NCBI RefSeq assembly: GCF_022129445.1
Contig: NZ_JADQAQ010000004.1
Span: 21,846 to 85,845 of the forward strand
Direction of reading: 5' to 3'
Length of the DNA stretch: 64,000 nucleotides
Origin: Photobacterium sp. Ph5
GTDB lineage: Bacteria > Pseudomonadota > Gammaproteobacteria > Enterobacterales > Vibrionaceae
Below the pieces are notes generated by a model. The model did no database searches. It worked only from the letters and a program-made list of their open reading frames with translations, and had not been told where the DNA came from. Made by a program: the position numbers and the translations under genes. Every line of letters begins with the position of its first letter. Position 1 is the first letter of the stretch. Shown here piece by piece: positions 55,401 to 63,976 of the stretch.

Positions 55401-57045
55401 GTCAGTAATGCCGTGGGTTTATAAGATGCATTCGGATCAGTTAGAGTCGCAACAAAAGCTGACTGTGACATCTTCATTGTGGCAAGGGCTTGATACGATT
55501 CCAGATCAATTAGGCTTTGCTTATATCAGCCAAACACCGATGTTAAGTGTGATAGAGCAAGCAAGAGATCTTTATCAATATCCGTATGGTTGTGCAGAGC
55601 AAACAACCAGTAAAGCATTACCGTATTTATATGATTTACCAGAATTAACCCGCTTTAAAAAAGCAGCGTTTGAACAGCGATTGAAAGCGCAAGGAAAAGC
55701 ACCTAATGCTGAAGTGATGCCATCTGATAGAGATATGATTTATCAAGCGATAATGAATTTGAAACCTATGCAAACTTCACAAGGTGGTTTTTCGTTGTGG
55801 CCAAGTGATGGCTATAGCAGTCGTGTTAACGATCAGCCTTGGTTAACCGTTTATGTGACGGACTTTTTGCTACGTGCTGATAAAAAATTTCCAAATATAG
55901 TACCGAAAGCCATGCTGAAACGGGCGCAAGACGAGATCCTAGAATATGTGAAGAACCCAACACGAATGAAACAATGGGCGTATAACCAACAAAATGCGGA
56001 TAGTGCATTAACGTATGCGGCATATGTGTTGTCTCAACAAGGACTGATCCAGTGGAGCGATATTGATAATTTAGGTCTTAAACTATTTCCATCTGGACTA
56101 AGTGAATTACAGCTTGCGGCAAGTTATGCCAATGTGGGCGATAGCGATAAGGCATTAGCACTGTTAAATAATTACCATATGGTTAAACGTTACAGCAGCT
56201 ATTTTCAAGATTATGGCTCTAACCTGCGTGATAGCGCCTTGTCTGTATTGATTTTGCAGCAACTAAAATCGAATAGTATTTTGGCTCAAAAAGCGGCGGA
56301 AATTCAAAAGCAGTTATTAGAACAACTTGTCGCAGAATCAGGCGATAAATTGTGGTTGAGCACCCAAGAACGTGGTGCATTATTACAAGCTGCGATATTG
56401 ACCCAAAGATTGAATAAAGATCAGCAGTTTGATGTGACAATTAATGGTCATGATCAGCAGCATACGGGTCCATTTTCGGTACCATTAACGGAAGGATTAA
56501 CAATTACCAACCATAATACCAAACCGCTGTACGTTAAATTACATGGTGAGGGGTACCAGCAACGCAATAAGGCGGTATCAAATAGTGATAATCCATTGAA
56601 TACATTGAAAGTGAATACGCTTTCACGCTCTGTCTATCAATTAGACGGCAAGCCATTTACTGGAAATACGGTAAAAGTCGGTCAGCGATTATTAGTTGTA
56701 TTGAACGTTAATCTCAACCAACGAGTAAATGAAGGGTTACTGTCTAAGATGATCCCAGCAGGTTTTGTGTTAGAAAACCCTGCACTTAATCAAGGGCTTG
56801 ATGTAGCAGCATTAGCGCCAAACGATGTGACATTAAGTTCACCAGATCATAGTGAATATCGAAATGACCGTTATGTAATTTCTCAGTCATTTGATAAGGA
56901 TAAAACCTATTCATTTGCTTATTTACTACGTGCTGAAGTACCGGGAACCTTTACTATTCCGCCAATTTACATGGAGTCGATGTACCAGCCATCACAACAT
57001 GCTGTGTACTGGCCTAAGCAAGATTCGGTATCCATTGAAAAGTAA
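52417..57045 (+). CDS. Bacterial alpha-2-macroglobulin with thioester
   Basis: 1542 residues. The ATG at 52417 is supported by AAGGGG. The signal peptide ends around TAYA-NQEK with no lipobox cysteine, unlike the lipid-anchored E. coli YfhM. A series of macroglobulin-like beta domains is followed by the thioester motif YPYGCAEQTT (Cys1059, Gln1062) in an alpha/alpha toroid region (SQGGFSLWPSDG, WLTVYVTDFLLRA) and a C-terminal receptor-like beta domain. Such proteins trap foreign proteases in the periplasm. It overlaps or abuts pbpC, the usual partner, which repairs peptidoglycan after envelope breach. Confidence 0.93.
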   Translation: MRIMGSERSIAGLYLIALFYSFMLSATAYANQEKDPIRQPPMVEVIGNGPLVPQSQHQSIPINFMNLDKVDVEILHITDPDTFLNDSYLLDNLGPYGLERLQHAYESVYADRFTLPPSKLNQQTAARIPLSHHLPSGWYVVVLKAPGAFDELKVKHVLLTDIGIQARLNTHQASFSVSRLSTGEAVTSGSVDIYRDHKLFRTAPIDHKGEANFDIVAKNTDIVVARINKTTAERQLAPSLQQKSQQEIGILPLREAPLDLSDSKVGGRAYQPYEAFIYSNRDLVKPGESLPLNILLRDQDGLAIKDQPITLTVLDPRNDVVLSEQLSPQAASFYSKKLNTSSSWRTGRYTVEVRLDPEAQKPISQYFFELEEFVPERMDLTFSDLTKLVVAGSQTKVGLSGRYLFGSPAAGNKVTAEVMYNPTSSFSGKYSDYRVGKRFSLVSSYQQLDKQTLSADGKAEIVLPAPSAAKIQSPVNAVVNFSLLETGGAAVQRDLRYTVWKDSPIAGVKPLQKSVGYDANPQFDIALLSHDGQHRLAGDLTVKVDYDQGPYYWLYEEGVGWQRKKQARWKSISSQTIHVEAGKSHRLSFATKWGQYRITVTDQASKTVTEYQFYAGWYDGYQQIKAKPEHLDIAFDQSRYHAGENIRSAITAPIAGSLLVTLETDKVIWSQRTKVTKGKQDIEIPLPQGLNRHDIYLTATLTGNVDNAPKRYFGIKPVKLNRNARKLSIKATVPPIIRPLTTLDIPISVAGIEKQQNDNTWVTVSLVDKGIINLSRFKPQDPFNYFFAQRRYSADVVDLYSRLYDLRPNPFAQSRFGSDSVTRTDNKNDDLVESKTVILMSKPIMVKNGKANVKLAIPDYNGEGQLIITTFNDSQVGRSVSSNKIAAPVVAELSIPRFLVAGDKSSVTVDIHNISGTAQTLSLALSANKGVNLAIALLPAKVTLQDGEHVSYNVPFTVDSPIVVNRAEFKLQAHSLSQNSNNKIQIDRSWTTPIKSVMPWVYKMHSDQLESQQKLTVTSSLWQGLDTIPDQLGFAYISQTPMLSVIEQARDLYQYPYGCAEQTTSKALPYLYDLPELTRFKKAAFEQRLKAQGKAPNAEVMPSDRDMIYQAIMNLKPMQTSQGGFSLWPSDGYSSRVNDQPWLTVYVTDFLLRADKKFPNIVPKAMLKRAQDEILEYVKNPTRMKQWAYNQQNADSALTYAAYVLSQQGLIQWSDIDNLGLKLFPSGLSELQLAASYANVGDSDKALALLNNYHMVKRYSSYFQDYGSNLRDSALSVLILQQLKSNSILAQKAAEIQKQLLEQLVAESGDKLWLSTQERGALLQAAILTQRLNKDQQFDVTINGHDQQHTGPFSVPLTEGLTITNHNTKPLYVKLHGEGYQQRNKAVSNSDNPLNTLKVNTLSRSVYQLDGKPFTGNTVKVGQRLLVVLNVNLNQRVNEGLLSKMIPAGFVLENPALNQGLDVAALAPNDVTLSSPDHSEYRNDRYVISQSFDKDKTYSFAYLLRAEVPGTFTIPPIYMESMYQPSQHAVYWPKQDSVSIEK

Positions 57046-59269
57046 TCATTTTGCTCAACAGCCTGCATCACGCTATAAAACGTGGATGCGGGCTTGTTGT
57101 ATAACCATTGTGTTATTAGCTACTTGTGGTGTGGTGCTGAATTACGTATTTCCATTACCGCCACTTTATCCTCATGGCTCTGCGGTTGTTATTAAAAGCC
57201 AAGAGGGAGAGGTACTGCGAGCATTTGCAGATATGCAAGGGGTTCGTCGAACAGAATTAATTTCACCGGAGCAAGTTGATCCTTTTTATCGACAAGCGTT
57301 ATTAACCTATGAAGATCGTTGGTTTTATTTCCATCCCGGGTTTAACCCTTTTTCGATCTTTCGTGCTGCATGGCAATGGGGCGTTAATGGGCATGTCGTC
57401 TCTGGTGGCTCAACATTAACCATGCAAGTTGCTCGTTTAATATCACCGCATTCACGTTCATTATCAGGCAAACTAACCCAGTTATTTCGAGCGCTTCAAT
57501 TAGAGTGGTTTTTTAGTAAAGAACAGATCTTAACCTTGTATTTAAATCTTGCCCCGTTTGGTGGCAATATCGAAGGGGTTGAGGCTGCGGCGCAACGTTA
57601 TTTTGGAAAGTCTGCTCAATTGCTAACAAAGTCAGAAGCGGCATTACTGGTGGTATTGCCGCAAAAACCATCGTTATATCGCCCAGACCGTTTCCCTGAA
57701 CGTGCAAGAGCGATGCGTAATAAAGTGCTTGAACGATTAGTGCGTTATAACAAGCTCGATCAATACAGTGCGAACTTTTTGCAACAGGAACCTGTCGTTG
57801 TTGCCCCTTATTTTCAGCCACTGCAAGCGCCATTATTGAGCCGTATGCTACAGCAAGGTTATCCGCACCAAGCTGTTATTCAAACCACTATTCGAGCTGA
57901 TATCCAAAAACGAATTCACCGTCTACTCACGACTGTTTCTCAACGCTTACCTGCAAAAAGCTCTGCGGCTATCGTTGTGGTTGATAATGTGTCTGCCAAT
58001 GTTATTGCCTATCAAGGCTCAGCTGATTTTAATGATGTTAGCCGTTTTTCTTATGTTGATATGGTGCAAGCGATTCGTTCGCCAGGTTCAACCTTAAAGC
58101 CATTCATTTATGGTACGGCCCTTGATCTTGGGATCATTCATTCTCAAAGTTTGCTCAGTGATATTCCGTCATCGTTTTCAGGTTATAAGCCACAAAACTT
58201 AAATGGCAAATTTCAAGGCGCAGTGAGTATGAGTGAGGCATTAAAACAATCACTGAACATTCCTTTAATACAAGTTTTTAATAAAGAAACACCAGAGGTT
58301 TTTGATCAAAAACTGCAACACGCAGGGATTCAATTACAGCATAAAAAGCCAAATTTAGCGGTAGGGTTAGGTGGGACAGGAACCAATTTAATCACACTGG
58401 CAGCTATGTACCGAACACTGGCAACGAATGGGCAATATCAGCCTTTACAACTGCTACAAAACGCCAAATCAGTTGTGAGTAAACCGCTCCTTTCACCGGC
58501 TTCAAGTTGGATTATTTTTAAAACACTGAGTGAAATAAGCGCGCCAGATAGGGTTGTACCATCGATAAGACGTCAAATAGCTTGGAAAACAGGAACTAGC
58601 TATGGTTATCGTGATTTTTGGTCGATAGGTGTTAGCCCTGATTTTACCGTTGGCGTGTGGATAGGTCGCCCAGACTCTAGCCCTGTTGTGGGTTATTTAG
58701 GGGCGACACAAGCCGCACCTATTATGTTTGACGCCTTTGATCAGTTACCCCGCGATCAACACCAACGAATAAAACCTAAAGACGTTGTGACAAAGACCAT
58801 TTGTTGGCCGAGTGGGCGTGATAAGAAAATTACGCCTCTTGCACAATGTGTCTCGCAAAGAAAAGCCTATACCGTAAGAGGAATTACACCACCCACGTTG
58901 GAAACCGATGGGCGCTTTTTACGTCCAGCTTTAGATACGGCACAAACAACGTGGCCGACACTTCTAGCAAATTGGCAACAGCAACGAGGGATCATTTCAA
59001 CATCTAAAGGACAAGGTGAGCCAAAGAAGGGGAACGCACGAGTTGTGCCGTATATTAAGCAAATAGTGACAGGACAGCATTATTATAAAGATCAGTTAGA
59101 TGTATTACCGCTACAAACGCTTGACGAAAACTTGACGGTTGATTGGTATGTTAATAACCAACCTTTTATTGGCAGTGAAATTAAATTAGCGAATTATTCT
59201 GGTAGGGTGCATATAACTGCTTGTATTAACGGAGTATGTGATAAACGTGAAATAGTTGTTCATCAGTAA
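57035..59269 (+). CDS. pbpC: Penicillin-binding protein 1C
   Basis: About 744 residues from a TTG at 57035; an ATG at 57086 immediately before the membrane helix is the alternative, and upstream ATGs inside the macroglobulin gene give an unnatural leader. One N-terminal helix (MRACCITIVLLATCGVVLNYVF) anchors it. The glycosyltransferase GT51 domain has YEDRWFYFHPGFNP and SGGSTLTMQVARL. The transpeptidase has SPGSTLKPFIYG (SxxK), SLN and WKTGTSYGYRD (KTG). A C-terminal PBP1C-specific domain follows. It polymerises and may cross-link peptidoglycan. Paired with the A2M gene as in E. coli. Confidence 0.95.
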   Translation: MKSNHFAQQPASRYKTWMRACCITIVLLATCGVVLNYVFPLPPLYPHGSAVVIKSQEGEVLRAFADMQGVRRTELISPEQVDPFYRQALLTYEDRWFYFHPGFNPFSIFRAAWQWGVNGHVVSGGSTLTMQVARLISPHSRSLSGKLTQLFRALQLEWFFSKEQILTLYLNLAPFGGNIEGVEAAAQRYFGKSAQLLTKSEAALLVVLPQKPSLYRPDRFPERARAMRNKVLERLVRYNKLDQYSANFLQQEPVVVAPYFQPLQAPLLSRMLQQGYPHQAVIQTTIRADIQKRIHRLLTTVSQRLPAKSSAAIVVVDNVSANVIAYQGSADFNDVSRFSYVDMVQAIRSPGSTLKPFIYGTALDLGIIHSQSLLSDIPSSFSGYKPQNLNGKFQGAVSMSEALKQSLNIPLIQVFNKETPEVFDQKLQHAGIQLQHKKPNLAVGLGGTGTNLITLAAMYRTLATNGQYQPLQLLQNAKSVVSKPLLSPASSWIIFKTLSEISAPDRVVPSIRRQIAWKTGTSYGYRDFWSIGVSPDFTVGVWIGRPDSSPVVGYLGATQAAPIMFDAFDQLPRDQHQRIKPKDVVTKTICWPSGRDKKITPLAQCVSQRKAYTVRGITPPTLETDGRFLRPALDTAQTTWPTLLANWQQQRGIISTSKGQGEPKKGNARVVPYIKQIVTGQHYYKDQLDVLPLQTLDENLTVDWYVNNQPFIGSEIKLANYSGRVHITACINGVCDKREIVVHQ

Positions 59270-59424
59270 TCGTAAGCGTCAAGAAAATAGTGTTTATAAA
59301 GTGGTATTTTTGACGTTTGAAGTAATAATAAATTATTACAAATCAAATAGATAAAATTATTCTAAATCGTATTGTTATTGTTTATATTTCGCCAAATACA
59401 TATTATTAACATTGTGCAAAAATA

Positions 59425-62400
59425 ATGAAAAAGAAGTACTTAGTCAGCCTGTTGCCAGTATTGCTTATGGCGCAATATGGTCAAGCAGAAACAATCGAAT
59501 CCACAGTACCAGAAACACTTTATTTTAATAAAAAAGCGTTGTCATCAGACACTCAAGGCACACTGCAAGGTAGTGTTAGTGTTGCTCAAAGCGTGATTAT
59601 GCAAACGAGCAATAAGATTGAAAATGATCGCCAACCACATCTTGTTTCTCTTCGTCGTACATTGGTGATGTTTGAGCCTCACGCAGATATGTTTGAGCAA
59701 GACGAAGTTGTCACTGTTACCGCTAAAAATAAGCAAAACGAAGTGGTTTATCAAACGGTGATGCGTCAACCACAACAGTTGCCGCAAGTAGCGGGTAAGC
59801 TTGATAAGTATGTTGAGATAACGAAGCCGTCGCAGTTCTCTCTAACTATCACTAGCAATCACGATCTTCATAACATCTCTGGTGAAGCGGGTGTAACACA
59901 TTTTAAAGCACTACTTGCTCAGCACGATACAGTTTTAGTTAAAACTGGAGATGGTCATTGGGCTGGCCATTTTATTTTGCCGGATGATAAAAGCTTTAAT
60001 AATAAGAAGATCACCTTTATTTCAGATGCTGGCTACAACTCTCAAATTGAATATGCACAAGGCAGAGATACGATCAGCCGTGGTAACCAATTTACCTATC
60101 AGAATATTGATGGCGTTTGGTATGGTGAGTCGGATATGGCAATCAGCCGAATTTCATATAGCGATAAAGCTTATTCGGCCGTACTTCCAGCAGAAGCCGT
60201 TAAATCGGGTTTAAGCTTAACTTTCACCAGTGGAAATAAGAAAGAAGGAACGGTTTCAGATATTAAGATCGGTGCTAATACCAGTATGATCTTAAATGCA
60301 ATCGATGTTGGTTTATTAACAGAGCCAAGAGATCAATTTATCTTTATCGATGATCCAGAATTACACCGTCAGTATTTCCAAAGTCTTCAGATCAGTAAAT
60401 TGATCGTTAACCCTTATGAATCAGTATATCTTAAAGAGATAATGTTGCCAGATGGTCGCTTACTTGAAGGTGTTGATCCTAGTGAAGCAGACGGTTACGG
60501 CAGTGATTCGCATTACCGTATTGCACGTGAGCTGATCTCTTCAGGTATTAACAGTGCTAACTATGGTGTGAATTCATCAAAAGTATGTCCTGCAAGCCAG
60601 TGGAATATTGAAGCGCCATACCATGCAGCACAAGTAACAGTGAATAACTCAATTGGTAATTATACTGATGGTTTAATTACACACGGTATGTTGGGGTCTT
60701 ACGCAGGTGTTGCTTCTGTCGTGAGCTCAACGGGTAACGAATTTAGCCATGAAGTCGGTCATGAACTAGGGGTCGGTGCTCATTATCCTGGTGGCTTTAT
60801 GGGCGCGATTCACAAAAGTTCTACTGAAGTGAACTCTACATGGGGGTGGGATGTATATAAAAATATCTTTATTCCTAATTTCACTAAAGGCGTAACGAAC
60901 CAAGAGTCATGCTATGAAGGGGAATGTGTTGCACCATTTGAAGGACACAGTTTTGGTTTTGGTACCATGTCTGGCGGTCAACCGCTTTACCCTAAATACA
61001 ATGCATATACATTACACGCACCGTATGAGCTGAGTGTGTTCCAAGATTTCGTAGAAAATAAAGCGAATTTTGATCCAGCGTCACCAACAGGTTATAGCAA
61101 GTGGGATCACATAGAAAAAGTGATGAAGCCATGGACGCATTCAGTGGCTGATGATTTAGCGTTTTCGGTTGTTAAGGTCAGTGGTAACGGCCCGCTTAGT
61201 GAATTTGGTGAAAGTAGCGATAAATTTCAACAGTTATTTGCTAAACATCAAGTGGTTCACTTAACAACGGCTAATGCCGCTTGGGCTCGTGACTTTTATT
61301 TACCGACTGATGCTAAATTAGAAGGAAAAGTGGCACTATTTGAATCGTGGGCGGGTTGGAATTCAACTATTCATTATAACGACCAACAAATGACATTAAG
61401 TCATGGTCAAAAACATGCATTTATATTTACAAATGGTGTTTGGCAGTTAACAGATAATACGCTATTAGAGCGCAAAGTTGATTTGATCCCATACAAGCAA
61501 GGCGTACAGGTAACAACGTTGGTGGGGTATTACGATCCACAGAAAACACTACCAAGCTACATTTACCCAGCTTTGCATGGTGCATACGGTAATGTTTACG
61601 TTGATAACTTCACTGCTTCAACATGTCAATTGGATGTGTTGACGCAAAATGGTGGTACCAAAACGTTTAATCTGTATAACCGTCGTTTGCAAGATGGTCA
61701 CATGAACCGTTTCCACATTAATATTGAAAGTGCACTGAAACCATACCTTGCAGAAGTTAGTTGTGGTGGTGAAGTACTTAATACAATGGATATTGTACCT
61801 GCAAAAACGTCGTTAAAAGCAAGTATTGTGACAACGGAAGCAGGAAAAGCACCAGTGTTCACAGGTATTGACGATATTGTTGTTGCACATGGTGATTTAT
61901 TTGCACCACTTGCAGGAGTAACAGCGACAGATGATTACGATGGTGATGTCACTGCCTCTATCGTGGTTGAAGGTACTGTAGATACGAATAAAGTGGGTCA
62001 TTACAAACTAACTTACAAAGCCTATGACAGTGCTTTAAGTGAATCTGTTGTTGTGCGTAATGTTGAAGTGTTTAGTGCAAAACCTGTGTTAGAAGGTATT
62101 AGTGATACGACCATTCAACTCGGTGATACATTTGATGCAAAAACAGGTATTACAGCAAAAGATGCAGAAGATGGTGACGTAACGGCCAATATTATTATCG
62201 AAGGTGAAGTAAATACGACTCTCGCTGGTAACTACACCTTGAATTACCGTATTACTGACAGCGCACAACAAACCACAGAAGCACAACGTGTTGTGACGGT
62301 TGAAGGTAGCGCAGTGTGTGAAAACACATGGAGTGCACAAAGTATTTATGTAGCAGGTGATGAAGTAAGCCACAACGGCATGGTATGGCTAGCCGGTTGG

Positions 62401-62682
62401 TGGACACAAGGCGAAGAGCCGGGAACAACAGGTGAGTGGGGCGTTTGGAAACAAATTGCAACGGAAGGTTGTACGTCAGTAAAACCAGAAGTGACGCCAC
62501 CTGCGCCGGGAGAATATCCAACGTATCAAGCGGGTACAGTTTACCAACAAGGGGATATTGTTCGTGCTAGCGATGAGCAGTTATACCAATGTAAACCTTG
62601 GCCTAATTCAGGTTGGTGCTCAAGTGCTTCTTATGCCCCAGCAAGCAGTGTTTATTGGCAAGATGCTTGGACAAAACTGTAA
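59425..62682 (+). CDS. Secreted M66 (StcE/TagA-like) metalloprotease with Ig-like and chitin-binding modules
   Basis: 1085 residues. Signal peptide to about residue 21 (LLPVLLMAQYGQA). The catalytic domain has EFSHEVGHELGVGAHYPGG (His442, Glu443, His446, His453) followed by a GAIHKSSTEVNSTWGWD block shared with StcE-type mucinases. A domain of about 80 residues occurs twice, at about 155-235 and 598-675. Two DUF5011/HYR-like Ig domains (about 811-965) precede two carbohydrate-binding modules: one CBM5/12-type with WLAGWWTQGEEPG (about 970-1018) and one of GbpA/YQCKPWP type (about 1035-1085). Substrate is inferred to be mucin-like glycoprotein or a chitin surface. Confidence 0.9.
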   Translation: MKKKYLVSLLPVLLMAQYGQAETIESTVPETLYFNKKALSSDTQGTLQGSVSVAQSVIMQTSNKIENDRQPHLVSLRRTLVMFEPHADMFEQDEVVTVTAKNKQNEVVYQTVMRQPQQLPQVAGKLDKYVEITKPSQFSLTITSNHDLHNISGEAGVTHFKALLAQHDTVLVKTGDGHWAGHFILPDDKSFNNKKITFISDAGYNSQIEYAQGRDTISRGNQFTYQNIDGVWYGESDMAISRISYSDKAYSAVLPAEAVKSGLSLTFTSGNKKEGTVSDIKIGANTSMILNAIDVGLLTEPRDQFIFIDDPELHRQYFQSLQISKLIVNPYESVYLKEIMLPDGRLLEGVDPSEADGYGSDSHYRIARELISSGINSANYGVNSSKVCPASQWNIEAPYHAAQVTVNNSIGNYTDGLITHGMLGSYAGVASVVSSTGNEFSHEVGHELGVGAHYPGGFMGAIHKSSTEVNSTWGWDVYKNIFIPNFTKGVTNQESCYEGECVAPFEGHSFGFGTMSGGQPLYPKYNAYTLHAPYELSVFQDFVENKANFDPASPTGYSKWDHIEKVMKPWTHSVADDLAFSVVKVSGNGPLSEFGESSDKFQQLFAKHQVVHLTTANAAWARDFYLPTDAKLEGKVALFESWAGWNSTIHYNDQQMTLSHGQKHAFIFTNGVWQLTDNTLLERKVDLIPYKQGVQVTTLVGYYDPQKTLPSYIYPALHGAYGNVYVDNFTASTCQLDVLTQNGGTKTFNLYNRRLQDGHMNRFHINIESALKPYLAEVSCGGEVLNTMDIVPAKTSLKASIVTTEAGKAPVFTGIDDIVVAHGDLFAPLAGVTATDDYDGDVTASIVVEGTVDTNKVGHYKLTYKAYDSALSESVVVRNVEVFSAKPVLEGISDTTIQLGDTFDAKTGITAKDAEDGDVTANIIIEGEVNTTLAGNYTLNYRITDSAQQTTEAQRVVTVEGSAVCENTWSAQSIYVAGDEVSHNGMVWLAGWWTQGEEPGTTGEWGVWKQIATEGCTSVKPEVTPPAPGEYPTYQAGTVYQQGDIVRASDEQLYQCKPWPNSGWCSSASYAPASSVYWQDAWTKL

Positions 62683-62708
62683 TCACATAATATTTAATAT
62701 ATAAATCA

Positions 62709-62738
62709 AAGCGGTGAGTCAAATCACCGCTTTTTTAC
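62709..62738 (+). terminator. Terminator after the M66 protease gene
   Basis: AAGCGGTGA and TCACCGCTT around a short loop (GTCAAA), followed by TTTTAC. Confidence 0.9.
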
Positions 62739-62763
62739 ATCATATAGCGTGATATTACACTTA

Positions 62764-63609
62764 TTACGCTCTATTTTGGTCATGAGTGAAAAAATGATTC
62801 ACAGGACCATGACCATGACCAATATTGAGCTGATCAGCGGCTGAAATGGCAGAGGTAATATATTCTTTGCCACGCTGTGTTGCTTGTTCGATCGAATAAC
62901 CTTGAGCAAGATAAGAAGCAATAGCTGAAGAGAGGGTACAGCCTGTACCATGCGTATTTTTTGTCTCAATACGTTTTGTTTTTAGCTCTATGATATTGTC
63001 ACTTAATATCAATAAATCGTTACTTTCTGAATCGCTTTCTAGGTGTCCACCTTTAAGCAGTATTGCTTTAGTTTGTATATCACGCAGTTTGCTGACTAAT
63101 CCCAACATATCTGTATGATTTTTTGGGATCTTGCTGTTTGTCAGCGCAGCGGCTTCAGGTAAATTAGGTGTAATGAGATCAGCTAATGGAAGTAGTTTTT
63201 GCTTTAATGTACTAATGGCTGACTGTTGTAATAATAAGTCACCGCTGGTGGCAACCATTACGGGATCAATCACAAGGTAGCGTGGCTTGTACTTTTTTAT
63301 TTTATTCGCAACCAGCGTGATGATGTCACTATCAGCAAGCATGCCTATTTTAACTGCCTGAATATTTAGATCGGTAAAAACAGCATCTAACTGTTGTTCT
63401 ATCATCGGAAGGGGAATAGGAAGAATACCACAGACACCTTGGGTGTTTTGCGCCGTAATTGCAGTGATTACCGAACAAGCATAGCCACCTGTTGCTGAAA
63501 TAGCTTTGATATCGGCTTGAATACCCGCGCCACCACTACTGTCAGAGCCTGCAATAGTTAAAACTATCGGTGTTGTAACATGGGATGTATTATTTTTGTT
63601 TGATGACAT
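62764..63609 (-). CDS. thiD: Hydroxymethylpyrimidine/phosphomethylpyrimidine kinase
   Basis: 281 residues. Ribokinase-family enzyme with LTIAGSDSSGGAGIQADIKA at the start, VKIGMLAD, DPVMVATSG, TPNLPEA and the catalytic GTGCTLSSAIAS. It phosphorylates HMP and HMP-P in thiamine synthesis in the cytoplasm. AGGAAT precedes the ATG. It is alone on its strand, under a TPP riboswitch about 110 bp upstream. The C-terminal HGHGPVNHFF is typical. Confidence 0.95.
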   Translation of the reverse strand: MSSNKNNTSHVTTPIVLTIAGSDSSGGAGIQADIKAISATGGYACSVITAITAQNTQGVCGILPIPLPMIEQQLDAVFTDLNIQAVKIGMLADSDIITLVANKIKKYKPRYLVIDPVMVATSGDLLLQQSAISTLKQKLLPLADLITPNLPEAAALTNSKIPKNHTDMLGLVSKLRDIQTKAILLKGGHLESDSESNDLLILSDNIIELKTKRIETKNTHGTGCTLSSAIASYLAQGYSIEQATQRGKEYITSAISAADQLNIGHGHGPVNHFFTHDQNRA

Positions 63610-63717
63610 AACAGATTCCTAATTACGCGTTAGGAACTGGTGCCAAGTAATGAAAGGATCGGTTGATGTGAAGTGATCCATTGATAACTTGCCTAAACAA
63701 TACTGATATTGTTTATT

Positions 63718-63803
63718 TAGTTCCCTCCGCCAGTGTTAACTGGTTCAGGTTCAACGGGTCCCACTTAATTGTGATCTCAGCGTAATGCCCCCCGACTAAT
63801 TCT
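63718..63803 (-). promoter_or_regulatory. TPP riboswitch (THI element) upstream of thiD
   Basis: On the minus strand the sequence runs GGGGGGCATTACGCTGAGATC, then GGGACCCGTTGAACCTGA and CAGTTAACACTGGCGGAGGGA. The conserved CTGAGA (pyrimidine sensor) and ACCCGTTGAACCTGA (pyrophosphate helix) are intact. Thiamine pyrophosphate would repress thiD. No strong intrinsic terminator is obvious between it and the ATG, so translational control is likely. Confidence 0.95.
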
Positions 63804-63942
63804 CAAATCCTAATAGATAAACCGTTTGTTGTCACGTACTTATAATGATGAGTTTAGAGCCGAGAATGCACTCGCATGAGTTATCGTGTACCTAAATAGA
63901 TACAAGGATAAAAAAGATTAGACTTAATATTTGGGCACAAAA

Positions 63943-63970
63943 AAACCTGCTATAAAGCAGGCTTTTTGTT
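63943..63970 (-). terminator. Terminator downstream of a minus-strand tRNA
   Basis: AAAACCTGC and GCAGGCTTTT form a stem around TATAAA, with A and T runs on both sides. It lies just past the tRNA that runs off the window edge. Confidence 0.8.
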
Positions 63971-63976
63971 TAAATT

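Noticed and set aside
62089..62521. Minus-strand open frames inside the M66 protease gene
   Set aside because: They are antisense to well-supported Ig-like and carbohydrate-binding modules and have no initiation signals.
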